From: Zantedeschia hybrid cultivar | Taxonomy: Eukaryota; Streptophyta; Magnoliopsida; Alismatales; Araceae | Reading direction: 5' to 3' | Length of the DNA stretch: 64,000 bases | Assembly (NCBI GenBank): GCA_030544215.1 | Contig: JARZZO010000002.1 | Span: forward strand, 81,537,150-81,601,149 | Part shown: positions 1-10,710 of the stretch, one piece after another | Position numbering within the stretch: position 1 is the stretch's first letter | Layout of the letters: each line of letters starts with the position of its first letter | Translations under genes and position numbers: made by a program | Notes under the pieces: model-generated | Seen by the model: only the letters and a program-made list of their open reading frames with translations | The model's database searches: none | What the model was told of the DNA's origin: nothing

Positions 1-290
1 GCTCCCCACCCTCAAATGGGACTAAACTCAATCAACAATACTCCTACCGAGCCTCGTCTCATAAGAAAAGGACTTCCCACCCTCAGATGGGACTAAACTC
101 GGTCTACGATACCCCTGTCGAGCCTCATCTCTCAGGGAACAGGGTCCGCATCCTCAGATGGGACTAAATTGGATCAATGACACTTCCGTCGAGCCATGTT
201 TTGTAAAGAAGGGGCTCTCCACTCTCAGATGGGACTAAACTCACTCAACGAAGTCCGCACCCGAAGATAGGATAAAACTCGGCAAAGCGC
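1..290. repeat. Minisatellite, unit about 71 bp
   Basis: Four to five head-to-tail copies of a unit containing the core CTCAGATGGGACTAAACTC, each followed by a line resembling GTCGAGCCTCATCTC. Core copies begin near 10, 81, 152 and 223, so the period is about 71 bp; a degraded fifth core lies near 266. The array runs off the left edge of the window, so its true length is unknown. No coding function is evident. Such arrays also occur inside LTR-retrotransposon non-coding regions, but nothing seen here proves that origin. Confidence 0.8.
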
Positions 291-3200
291 CTCTACTCAA
301 ACGCGATTGTATACGCCAGTCGAAGCCTACTTTGACTACCCACTAGTCTAAATTGTCTTTCTACAACTTAGTTTGCTCGGTCGAGAGGAAGGAGGGGGAA
401 GTACGCACAACGACTCACAAGCCGATCAAGTACACATGCGATCTATGGACCAAACACAATACACAGCGGTACACAAAAGCATACTCTTTATTTCATTATG
501 CAAGAAGTTCAATTCATGCAAACAGGAACAAAACGAAAAAGAGATACAACTACTACTCTGTTCGAGCTCGTCCTGACGATTGGTCTGGCGGAATATGATC
601 ACCCGAGCCCCAATTCTGTGCACTGTCTGACTGCAATCCAAGCCTAGCAACACTCCTCGGGTGAATGATGGATGACACTCAGAGGCAAACTCCGCTCCGA
701 CGACCTCCAACTCTTGGCAAAGAGATTGACAAGACTACTCCATTCCTTCAATATGTAATCAAGAAGCACCGAGCTCTTGATAGAGCCTCTCTACCTTTAT
801 AATCGCGGCCCAAGCTTCACTCTTGTATTGGCCTCCCACTCCTTTGAGAGCATCATTGTGCAGAGCCCCGCCTTCAACAAAGATGTGGCCGCCAACCTGA
901 GGAAGCCGCTCAGGCCTAGGGACTGCGACTCCTAATAGTCCTTCGGATGACTAGGGTACTCCAACACTTCCATCGTCGTGGTCGCCAAGGCCCGCCCAAG
1001 TGTGGACTTTGGTTGCAGACAGGTCAGTGACATTCGGTTGTCACATATTTTCCTCGTGCCATCGTTCGCCTACCGAACTCTAGAAGATCCACCATGGCAT
1101 CTCAAATGGTTCCCTCCACTGCTAGGGTGTTCGAGTCCGCTATAGGTATAAATGCAATTCTAGTTGATTTTGCAGTTGCCCAGTCTCATGGAGAGCTGGA
1201 GGGTCAAACTGGTGAAGGACGCACTACCTCAACCTCCTGGCCCGGTGTTGCCTCGACGATCCAGACTCATTTGTGCGAACGCCTTCTTCAACACCAAGTG
1301 CTGCCTCACTAGTTCCAACCTTGACCGCGCGAGCACTCTCTGCCACGACAAGGAGCACCTGAGGTCCTCCTTTGACAACTACAATAGCAGCGGGTTGTTT
1401 TTCCTTAATATTCACCACCACAGCATCACATATGTTGTCCCTACTCTTGACATGGGTACCAAATCGAGGAGGACCCTGAACTCCTGTTAGTGATATCTAA
1501 CTTTGTTGGGGGGGCATTGAGAAGACTTCCTCGACCATCAAAATCCTGAAGATCCTTGGCCATCAAGATCCTAAAGCAAGCTGCCACTACAGTAACTGCC
1601 ACCTCCTTGCATCGTTCCCATTGGAACCACCAGCTCTGCCCCTACTTGGGATCCGTCCTCTTGACCATTTCATACCTTGGCACTGGCAGTGATGATCCCG
1701 ATTGAGAAGTGCTCTCGAGCTCCCTCTTTTTTGTCTTCTTCTGATCGCCTTGGCAATGAATTTGCGACCGGATATTGCAATATCAACATCCAGCACTTGC
1801 TATGGCTCGGGAGGCAGCACGGGAACCAAAGGAACGATCGGTACGATGATGTCGCCTCCTCTACGAGCAAGACAAGCTGTGACAGTTGACCTTTCAGGAC
1901 CGAATTGATTAACTCTTCGGAGTTGGACTGGCTATGAGAAGGCTTCTCCTCAAAGAACGTCAACTACACCTCAGTCCATATGAGCACTAAGGAGTGAGGG
2001 ACAAGTGAAGTAGGCAGATTTCGGTATGCCCAATTCCAGATGGATCCCCTCAATATGACAAACCCAATTCCCAGAAGCAGAGGTCCGAACCGGCCCAGTG
2101 CCGAGAAAGCAGAGAAACCATCCCTCTCTAAAAACGGACCTATCCAATAGTCTTCTTGAGAGGAATTTAGATCGCCGTAATTGATGTTTATTCTACTTTC
2201 AAATCCAGTATAGACTTGACTCTTAGAACATGATGCCTCTGTCTAGGATCCTGATTTCCTCAATTACAGATCTGAGCACGATCAAGAACTTACCAAGAAA
2301 GGAAATCAGAAGCCTGCACAGGTATGGACTTCCCTTGTAGCACAAGCATTTTGACAGAGGGATGTAATTGCGACATATCATAGATTTCAGAAGTACTAAA
2401 AATAATATGCGGAGTTAGGGAGTATATACACAAGTATGGTGTATTTGAGGGGTATATAAGTAAAAAAATAGATTCCGAATTTTTTTTTTCCAAGAATATG
2501 AGAAATATTTTTTCAACTAACTTTTACTCGTGTTTGCGAAATATGCGAAAGTTAGTTGGAAAGATATTTCCTAGGAACATTTCAGCGAACGCAAACACCC
2601 CCTAACAGATCAAACGACTCTTATCGAGTGTAAAAAAAGTGAAGATAAAAAGTATGATATAGCATAGAAATAAAAGATGTTGTCGGCATGAGATCTATGA
2701 TCCTGGTTAATTATTGGTAGACAAAGAGAAAGAGAGAGAGCTAATGACCACGATGGAAGTGTTAGTCTCTGACAGCTGTGAAGTCCACGAGCCCTGTTAC
2801 CGAGTGGCCCATTGCCTGCACTTAAAGAGTCCACTATGAGCCCACTCGCCCAGCTTCCGTTTTTATTCTTGTGGAGACACTCGAATGCTTTTGCGTCCAT
2901 AGACTACTATTTCCTAGGATATATTTGTAAATGCTGTTGAAATAAATTATCTAAAAATAAGCCATCTGATAAGGTTGTTGAAGATTGCAGTTTTTTCACG
3001 GTTATAATTTATTAATTTATTCTCAAATAAAGGGCTTTGATAGGCATGCAACTTTTGTATTTCTCATGTTATCAAAGTGCCTTCCATTGGAAGTTGAAAG
3101 AGTCATTGAATATTAATATTGGTGGGCTCTTAGTATTGGGCTTCAAATTTGAGCTTCCAAGTTTTGGATGTCATTATATGAGTTCACTTATACGGATGTC

Positions 3201-3837
3201 ATTATATGCGTGTACTAATTAATATTAGACCGTCAATTCAAATGCAGCCAGATGAAGTGTTATAAATAACAAGAAAAACAAGAGAAATAAGAAGGGAGAG
3301 CGATCGAAAGAGTTCTCAACCTGGAAAAAAGTAAGAAGAGAAACTCACATTCTCAAAAAGAAATTAAGTTGCTTCAAATTCAAGTACTCAGTATAATAAA
3401 AATTGCAATTGCAGATGCCTTTACATAGGGCTAGTAAAAATAAAAAAATTCAGAAATAGAATAATAAAACTCTGGCTATGAATTAGACTTTCTAATCGCA
3501 TTAATAACAAGATTCTAAGATTTTCCTAACTAATTCTAAATTTAATTCCGATTGTATGCTGGCACAGTTAGCTTATCATAACTTCTCAAAAATAAAAAAA
3601 ATCATCTTCTGAGGTTAAATGGGAGGAAAATATGAAAATTTGCGCCTGAAAAAAATGTACAACTATGTGGCTGTAAGTGTAATTTTGACACTTGTACCAA
3701 AGTTATGTCCATTTTATTATGAGATAATTTTTTTTATTTTGGAATTTCTTTGAAAAAAAATATATGTATACCTCTGAAATATTTACGAATAACCCCTATG
3801 TTAAGACATCTTTACTCTGCTCAAGTGTCCTATGCAG
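291..3837. other. No recognisable gene
   Basis: Only short open stretches occur here and none resembles a known protein. 300-2100 is relatively GC-rich and may be remnant retroelement sequence next to the minisatellite, but I see no protease, reverse transcriptase or integrase motif. 2400-2600 ends with a stretch resembling the edge of a small DNA transposon (GCAAACACCCCCTAACA near 2590). The remainder is AT-rich. Confidence 0.6.
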
Positions 3838-4173
3838 TATCCGTGGAGCACAGCTGCCCGCCATGACCCTCGTCAGGTTCACCCACAAGACCAATGAGGC
3901 CCTCGTCGCGACTCACGAGCTCAATGCGCAGCTCGCCGCCATCTAGCTTGCTGCCGCCCTCGGCGCCGTTAACGCCAATGACATCCTATTTCAAGCCGTC
4001 TTCACCGCTCCGACTCCACCGGGTGATCAAGACTCTGTCAAGGCAGACCAAGAACAACCTGATGTAGCGATGCTAATTAGGGAGCCCACCATGGTGGAGG
4101 GGCTGGCACAGAGGATTATGGCACTCAAACATGCATGGGGCTGCTGCTTGCCCGCGCCGAGTCAAGTGGAATG
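3838..4173 (+). pseudogene. Unidentified coding-like fragment with one stop
   Basis: A GC-rich island in AT-rich surroundings. One frame reads about 110 residues with protein-like composition, interrupted by a single TAG at 3944-3946. Before the stop it contains FTHKTNEALVATHELNAQL; after it come LAAALGAVNANDILFQAVF and a stretch around MVEGLAQRIMALKHAW, ending at TGA 4171-4173. I do not recognise the family. The sharp composition change and long amphipathic stretches suggest a decayed exon or captured gene fragment rather than noise. There is no convincing start codon or splice partner nearby. Confidence 0.35.
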
Positions 4174-4299
4174 AATGCATGTGTGCTAATGACCGGGTTT
4201 GGATGGCAAAAAGTATAGGAAATTAAGGGATGCTAGATTGGCAATGGTGAGTTGGATTGTTGCTGAGAAAGGGACTTGTGCTCCTCGTCAACAAAAGGA

Positions 4300-4560
4300 T
4301 TCGGTATTGAAGCTATTGAGTCGTCCAACTCAAAATTTTAAAATATTAATAAAATAGGCATCATCTATCAAATATATTTTGCTTTCGTCTATTTTTGGAT
4401 GTATATTATTTTAACAACTTGACTCTGATATTATATTAAAGTTACTGAGTCATCCAATTTGAAACCTTAAAGTATTGAATAGATTATAAAGAAGACAACA
4501 TCTATTAAACATATTTTGACATCATCTCTTTTACGATGTGTGACTATTCTAACGGTTGGA
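4300..4560. repeat. Dispersed repeat with GATGTG motif, first locus
   Basis: Two tandem diverged copies of a module that reads roughly 'tgagtcgtccaactcaaaattttaaa ... catcatctatcaaatatatttt ... gatgt.ttattttaac'. Related modules recur at 26080-26390 inside the PMT gene 5' region, where the motif GATGTGGGAC is better preserved. This is a non-coding dispersed repeat; its transposon class cannot be told from sequence alone. Confidence 0.5.
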
Positions 4561-7226
4561 GAGTTTGGTTGTTCTTGGGAAAGGGGGTCCGGCAAAATTA
4601 ATCCTGCAAATGTTCACCTGCGCATGTTCTATAAGTGAGACGGTAGCTGGATCACAGCCATTTGAGTGTGGCAGCAGCCCAATTAGCCATCTCCCCTCCT
4701 CCTATCTTGAGAGAGAGTTGGTGTGGCTGTTGGAGCCCACTGGTAAGTGCCTGCTGCTTCTGCGTTGCTGCCATCCTTGGGAAGAAGGGGGGAAAAAGAG
4801 GAGGGGAAGGGCCTCACCCAACTGTAAGGGATAAGTTAGTCAATTCACAACTTAACTTGATTAACTTTTGTGGATGTTAGTTAAAAGTGGGGGTATTATA
4901 CATAATACTTAAAGAATTCATAGGTATTTGGAGAGTAGTCTCAAAGGTAGGAGCGTAGGGGTTATTTATAAATATTGCAGGGGTATACAGGTATTTTACC
5001 TCTTTTTTTTCCTATTCTAACATTTCCTTAACCGTAGCCCTCTAACCACTTGTCAGGGCTACATCAATTGTCTCCACCATTGCCATGGTGGAAAAAGGAG
5101 GGAAGTTGCTAGCCAAGGCAAATTTTTATGCTGGCTTAGCCCTTGGGTCTCACGGGGTTCCAAAAAAAAAAAAAAAGAATTTATGGCGACGATTTTTACC
5201 GATCACTGCAAAAACCATCGGAAAAGATTCTACACAACCATCCTCTGTAATGGTTTGCGACAAAGGATCTACTGAAGGAAAAGAAACAGTGCTGGAGAAG
5301 AGTTATTTTTCATTAATAAAAGAAAAGAGGAGATCCTCTCGGAGTCCAGAAATATTAACAATACTGAGAGGATCTTTTCTCATAAAAGAATGGCAAACTT
5401 GAAAGTCTTGAATAACACATCTTTGTTAGCTTTTCTACTCCTACACCAACATGGTGCCTAAGTGACAGCCACATCAGATTTAGGATAATATTGTTCTAAG
5501 TATTTTAAGGAAACTCTTAGTGCACACCCGTGTGAACACTCGCGCTAGCCTATCGTCGCACCAAGCTGGACTCAATCTCTTAAGATACTTGTCATCTACC
5601 AAGAATACCGGTTGTCATTACGATTACGGAATGGAATAGTTCACTACAAAAAATCAAGTGGATGTTGGGACGTGAGAAGTGCAGAGATGGCATGCAATGG
5701 GTATAAGTAGCGTTTTCATTTTATATATATGTATTACACTTAAGATCTCATGAGACATTTGTCTCATTTATCTCTGGTATATTTCGCTTGAGTTATTAGT
5801 ATATACGAGGCTAATTAAACTGTTCAAATTGCAATTAATTAATCGCACATCGATTATGGAGGAAACATAAGTAATGGCTGATTAAGTATAAGTCCATATG
5901 TAACCACCGTGGGCACGTATTGAACGTTACCAGCATATATATGTTTATCATTGGAGAGAGAGAGACCACTGCACAAAATTTGTACAATGTTATAGATAGA
6001 AGAACGATTCAGTGAGCTCGACCTCACGGTGAGGTCAAGCCTGATGGTCAATGGCGATTGTGAAACTCGACTTCACCGTGAGGTCAAGTTCATTGAATCA
6101 CTTTTCTTATAGATATTGTATCTCTTAAAACAGTTGTTAACTCGATGTAGTTAATACACAGTCAAAGAGTTTGCAGGGATTAATTCACATGAAACGTGAC
6201 GTATAAAAAATAAATATTCACAATTTAACCTAAATCAATGCCAAAAAGGTTTATATAGATGCAATCAAGCTTCCTGAAGGTTCACAGTCAGAGCTGAATG
6301 CAGAATTTTTCTGGCAATCCAAAGAGTGTACTTTAAGGGGACATTTTTGTCTATCTATATAATGTGTTTTTGAAGATTAAATGATAAAAAATTAAAATAA
6401 AATGGTAATAAATGACGGTATCTATTCTTCTGACTAAATGTATCTGTTTTTTTTACTAAATATAGATAAATTAGTATATAAACATATGGCTCATGAATCC
6501 AAGGGCTCATGTGATGCATTAGCTCAGTCACCGGATAAATTGGGCGGAGTCTTATCCCGTGGCAGTGGGCTAATGCGGTGTACCTGCTGCACTGTATCAT
6601 AGTATAACACTTCTGTATAGCGCCACAGGGCCGTTGGATCGTACCCTACATGATTCAGGATGCGACTCCATTTCTTATAAATTTATTATCCACACAATCG
6701 TTTGCCTTAAATTTTTATAAAAAATGAAAAATATATACTCCTAGCGCAGCTGATGTCAGCACAGCAAATATTGTGCGGGTAAACCTAGAATGTGAATCCT
6801 CTCCATGCACTGGCTGATCGAATTCAGGCAGTGCAGTGAAGAAGAGGAAGAATTTTTTTTAAAAAACTGTTTCGTGTCGAATTAAAAAGTTCCATAGACC
6901 CATCCTCTCACTCACCGCATTGACTAAGTTCGGTCAACAAGTGCCTGCATGAATTTCCAACTTACAAAGGCACCCAACGGAAAGTAGCATTATTACTTGA
7001 AACTAGAAAGTGGTACAACGGTAATAACCACGGACAGTCACCCTCCACTCACATTCCCATGCACGTAGGTACCGAACGTGCAGAATGGAGAGGTCGACCA
7101 AGTTACATGCACACAAACCCTAACTAAACACCGTAGCAAACAAAGCAAACACAGTGACATGCACCTAGAAATTAGCAGCACTCGTCCCGCGGCGAACTCC
7201 CTGGCCGAAGGGTGCGTCAGCGTTCA
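4561..7226. other. No recognisable gene; small inverted repeat inside
   Basis: 4640-4830 and 5040-5400 are locally GC-richer with short open frames that match nothing I know. A 14-15-base poly(A) run lies at about 5162-5175. An inverted repeat at 6006-6099 is listed separately. The rest is AT-rich intergenic sequence. Confidence 0.6.
6006..6099. repeat. Inverted repeat, 34-bp arms
   Basis: Arms at 6006-6039 and 6066-6099 are reverse complements with about five mismatches. They are separated by 26 bp and together could form a hairpin. Each arm also contains its own near-palindrome, GACCTCACGGTGAGGTC. It could be a tiny MITE or a decayed terminal repeat pair. Confidence 0.7.
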
Positions 7227-7559
7227 TCAGTATGACACTACCATCGGGCTTTTCACCAGTGTGCCGCCGTTGCAAACCCATGTCAGGGTGCCACACGCCT
7301 CTGCGGCGGTTCCTTGCTGGTCTTCTTGAAGCTCACCGAGAACGACTTCTTCTGGTTGGCTGAGGTGAAGACCAGCTGGGACTGCGACACCCGGCGGCGA
7401 CACGGCTTGAACTTTGCATACCGACTTCGCGACCCCCACGTTGGTCACAGTCCGCATGACCGCACGGGTGAAGTTGGCGGTTGAAAAGGATCGCAGAAGG
7501 AAGGGAAGCAGGAAGATGGGAATGCAGGGCATCATCCTGAGCTTTCGCTTCTCCTCCAT
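7227..7559 (-). pseudogene. Subtilisin-like protease C-terminal fragment
   Basis: The minus strand encodes a degenerate end of a plant subtilase (the fibronectin-III-like domain after the protease domain). Recognisable pieces in order are RTVTNVG...AKSV.KVQ (about residues 36-50 of the open frame), SPPGVAV, then GTLTWVCNGGT and VKSPMVVSY at the end. Between them the open frame is nonsense, but the +1 frame reads SQLVFTSANQKKSFSVSFKK, exactly what this domain normally has there. So two frameshifts, one on each side of that block, have broken the gene. The catalytic Asp/His/Ser domains, which should lie at higher coordinates, are absent. It is an orphan pseudogene fragment. Family assignment is from remembered motifs. 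Confidence 0.75.
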
Positions 7560-9529
7560 GATCTATATCAAAGATGTTTCAGGGGATGGGTGAGAGGGGG
7601 ATATGGATGAAGGAGACGGTCTGCACTGTGGGTATTTATAAGCTAAGTGCGCCAGATGAATTACCAGCCCAATTGGCCCCACTTTGACAGTATAATTGGT
7701 TACCCAAAATTACTTACACCTGAATTGTTTATGCCAGAATAAGGTACGATTCATTTTGACAGTGGTGTGAGTCCCACTAACGGGGCAGAATGAACAATTT
7801 TTAGATCTAAAGTAAAATTATTAATTCTCCTTATCCAGAGAATTAGCAATTTTGGCGCAATATAATTTATTCCGCCTATCAAATTAAGAATTAAGATCAT
7901 CTACTCTATTTTTTTTCACACAACCTATACTTCACTCGTTGTTTAAATTATTTAAAAAATAAAAACTTTGTCCTTTTGTAGTTCTACTTTCTAACTGAAT
8001 CAATAGAATCAAGTGAAATATTAATAGTATAAAAAAGATAAAGTAATCCGTGTGAGGTATTGAGGCGTGCGTGGCTCCATGCAAAACCAGTGGTGCCGAA
8101 TTTGAAGATAACTCTTCTTTATATTCATACACCACTGCAGTACAACTAAACTGGGCAGTGAACTCTCCTGCACAAGGAGGTGTCACGAAGTTATGCAAGC
8201 ATGGCACCATACAATACCACTTGGGTCCAATTGGAACCTATCTCATGTTTATACACCACTGTATCAGGAGATGTGTACTTCCCTAGTTAAAACGTTGTAG
8301 CAACTAGATCATGTGCACGTATATGTGTGTATATATAACGGGTTGCCGGGATCTGGGATGGCCATCTGCTAAAAACCCAATACAAGGAATCATCAGGGCA
8401 TATGCTCAAGCTCACAGATTTGTGTTCCTACCGTTGCACCAAGGTTTTCTGTCGAGAAATCTCCTCAGTACACCGTTGGACATGAGTCTACTAGTGCATA
8501 GCGGAGGAGAGAATCAAACATTGTAAAAAAGTCCCTCACAAGATCCATAAGTTTTTCAAATACCTGGACATTAAGCTTGGTCAAACATTGTAAAAAATTC
8601 TTCCATTAAGCTTGGTCACTATCCACAGTGAACTTGAATCAAAAATTTGATCCATCTGAAACTATGGAAGATTTGTATCCCATTTAACAGGTAGACACGC
8701 ACACTTAACAAACATGGATGAGGAGAGTGAATAACTGGAGTGATGGAGGAGTTAGGAACCTCTCAATACTTTTACTACTATGAGCATATCAATGAATGAG
8801 CCTACCCGAAGAGGCAAATCTAATTTAACGAGTGTAAGTTTTAATATTTCTATATGCCCACATGGCGCAGATAATCTATGTCAATTAAGCATCACACAAA
8901 TGCGAACACTGGATCAGCTTTTCTCTCATCCACTGATTAGATAATCATTTTTGCATTAGAAGAGATCTTCTCGGTACAACATTAGACTGAAGTCTAGCAA
9001 TACTGCGAGGAGGATGAAAGTCAAACGTTGTAAAAAACTTCCTCAAATGATCTAAAAGTTTTATAAGTACTTGGATGAAGATCTCTTCTCTTTTTACATG
9101 TGCATAGATTCCGTCTTGAATCGTTATCTCCTACATATGGTGGCTTTCGAGTGGCTCCGTGAAGCTAAACTAAGTATATATTCTTCTTTTAAGAATGACG
9201 ATGGGCTGCTGAACCTGAAGGGTCCTCGCATGAAACTACTCCTCGTTGGGATCCCCCAATTATAAAATTTGAACACTGGTGTCACTATCCGAGTTGTTGG
9301 CTAATCGATCCCCCAAGCCGGATAGCATTTGGTATCTTTGAATGCTTCCTTAAATTACAAGGCCTTCTTAAAAGTCTCGTCTTTCTTCGCTTCTCTCTGG
9401 AAGTACAACATGTGCGTACACGCTAACCCAAGTGCTGCACAAAGCTGGGTAGATTTGTAGGAGATTTTCTAAGGAGTGTAGCTTAATAGCTATTACTTTG
9501 ATTGATTGAAAGCCATTTGACCTTGACAT
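7560..9529. other. No recognisable gene
   Basis: AT-rich sequence with only short chance open frames. 7670-7880 has a composition typical of small DNA-transposon remnants, but the ends could not be placed. Confidence 0.6.
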
Positions 9530-10600
9530 TTTTAAATATTCAAATAAGCCGGAGGTTTAGTTTTCTCCGTCCATTCTCATCAATCTAGCTCTCCAATAGG
9601 AAATGTGTCAAAAGTCAACGTCAAAAAATATTGAAAAAATAGTTAAAAGTAAAAAATTCGTCAAATTACTCACATGATTGATCTCATCCTCCTAAGATTT
9701 TAGTTTTGATCTCAGGACAACAACGACACATTTGATTTAATTACACTTAAGTTTTTTGATCCAACGGTAAAAGTTAAATCTCAAGTGGAAACCAACTTAG
9801 ATGGAGGTATTTGAATATTTTAAGATTTTTCATGATTTTTATTCTTTTTTAAATCGAGATGAGAGGTTTTGGTGTGGGTCGCTCTTCACACAGTAGCCGT
9901 CTAAAAAAATTTTAAATATTCAAATATCCCTCTCTGATTAACAAAATCAACCGTAGCCATCTAATCAATCAATTATGATGTTGTGTTCTCATGTATACCC
10001 GATCAGATAATTATGATTAGATCGAATGGTGAAAACTAAAGTCTCAAAGATTAGAACAATCCTAAGAGGAGTATTTTAGTATTTATAGTTTTTTGATAAT
10101 TTTTATTATTTTTTAATATGAGGAGGGTGGATTGAGGGGGAAGGTAGATGCTCTCCCCTTCAAATATCTATATCCCGATGTTAAAAAAATAATTAAATAT
10201 TTAAAATATCTAAATATCCCCTTCTAGGTTAGTTTTTCACTCATCGAGATTTAATTTTTACTATTATATTGAAAAATTTAACCATAGTCATTCGATTAAG
10301 TATGGCATTTTTCAAAAATCAAAACTAAAATCCTAAGTAATGAGATCACTCTTAAGAATTAATCTGACGAATTTTTACTCTTTACTTTTTTTTAATATTT
10401 TTAGATTTTATTTATTGATACATACTTAATCAGATGGTTCCGATGTCTCAAGATCGATGTCTTAAGATCGGACGATGAAAACTAAAGTCTCGAAGATGAT
10501 AACAACTTTAAGGAGTCCATTTGAATATTTAAAAGTTATTGATGACTTTTATTTTTATTTTAAACATGGAGAGGATGGATTTTGGAAGGGGTGCATTGAA
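9530..10600. repeat. Cluster of MITE-like hairpin repeats (family B)
   Basis: At least three partial, diverged copies of one AT-rich repeat. Each has a block like 'aaatatcc(c)tctctgatta ... gatc(a)aacggtaaaa..aaa.ctcaa.g ... tatttgaatatttta..atttttgatgatttttatt'. The same repeat is better preserved in the tandem duplication at 30306-30724 and 34816-35250, where its ends form inverted repeats. No coding capacity. It looks like a non-autonomous DNA transposon family. Confidence 0.55.
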
Positions 10601-10607
10601 TTTTTCC

Positions 10608-10634
<27 letters not shown>
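10608..10634. repeat. (AT)n microsatellite
   Basis: Simple AT dinucleotide run of about 26 bases, immediately left of a perfect-looking hairpin. Confidence 0.95.
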
Positions 10635-10638
<4 letters not shown>

Positions 10639-10667
10639 ACAGACAGATATAGATATATGGAAAATGT

Positions 10668-10710
10668 TGCAGTTTGCTGCCAGGATTCAGTCCATTGGCA
10701 GCGAACTGCA
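10668..10710. repeat. Short hairpin, 15-bp stem
   Basis: Left arm 10668-10682 (TGCAGTTTGCTGCCA) and right arm 10696-10710 (TGGCAGCGAACTGCA) pair with one G-T-type mismatch around a 13-base loop. It sits between an AT microsatellite and a GC-rich patch (10770-10915). It could be a transposon end, a recombination hairpin or a structured transcript. Confidence 0.8.

Noticed and set aside
1..290. CRISPR-like array
   Set aside because: Repeats are diverged, the unit is a simple 71-bp tandem repeat in a plant genome, and no cas genes exist here.
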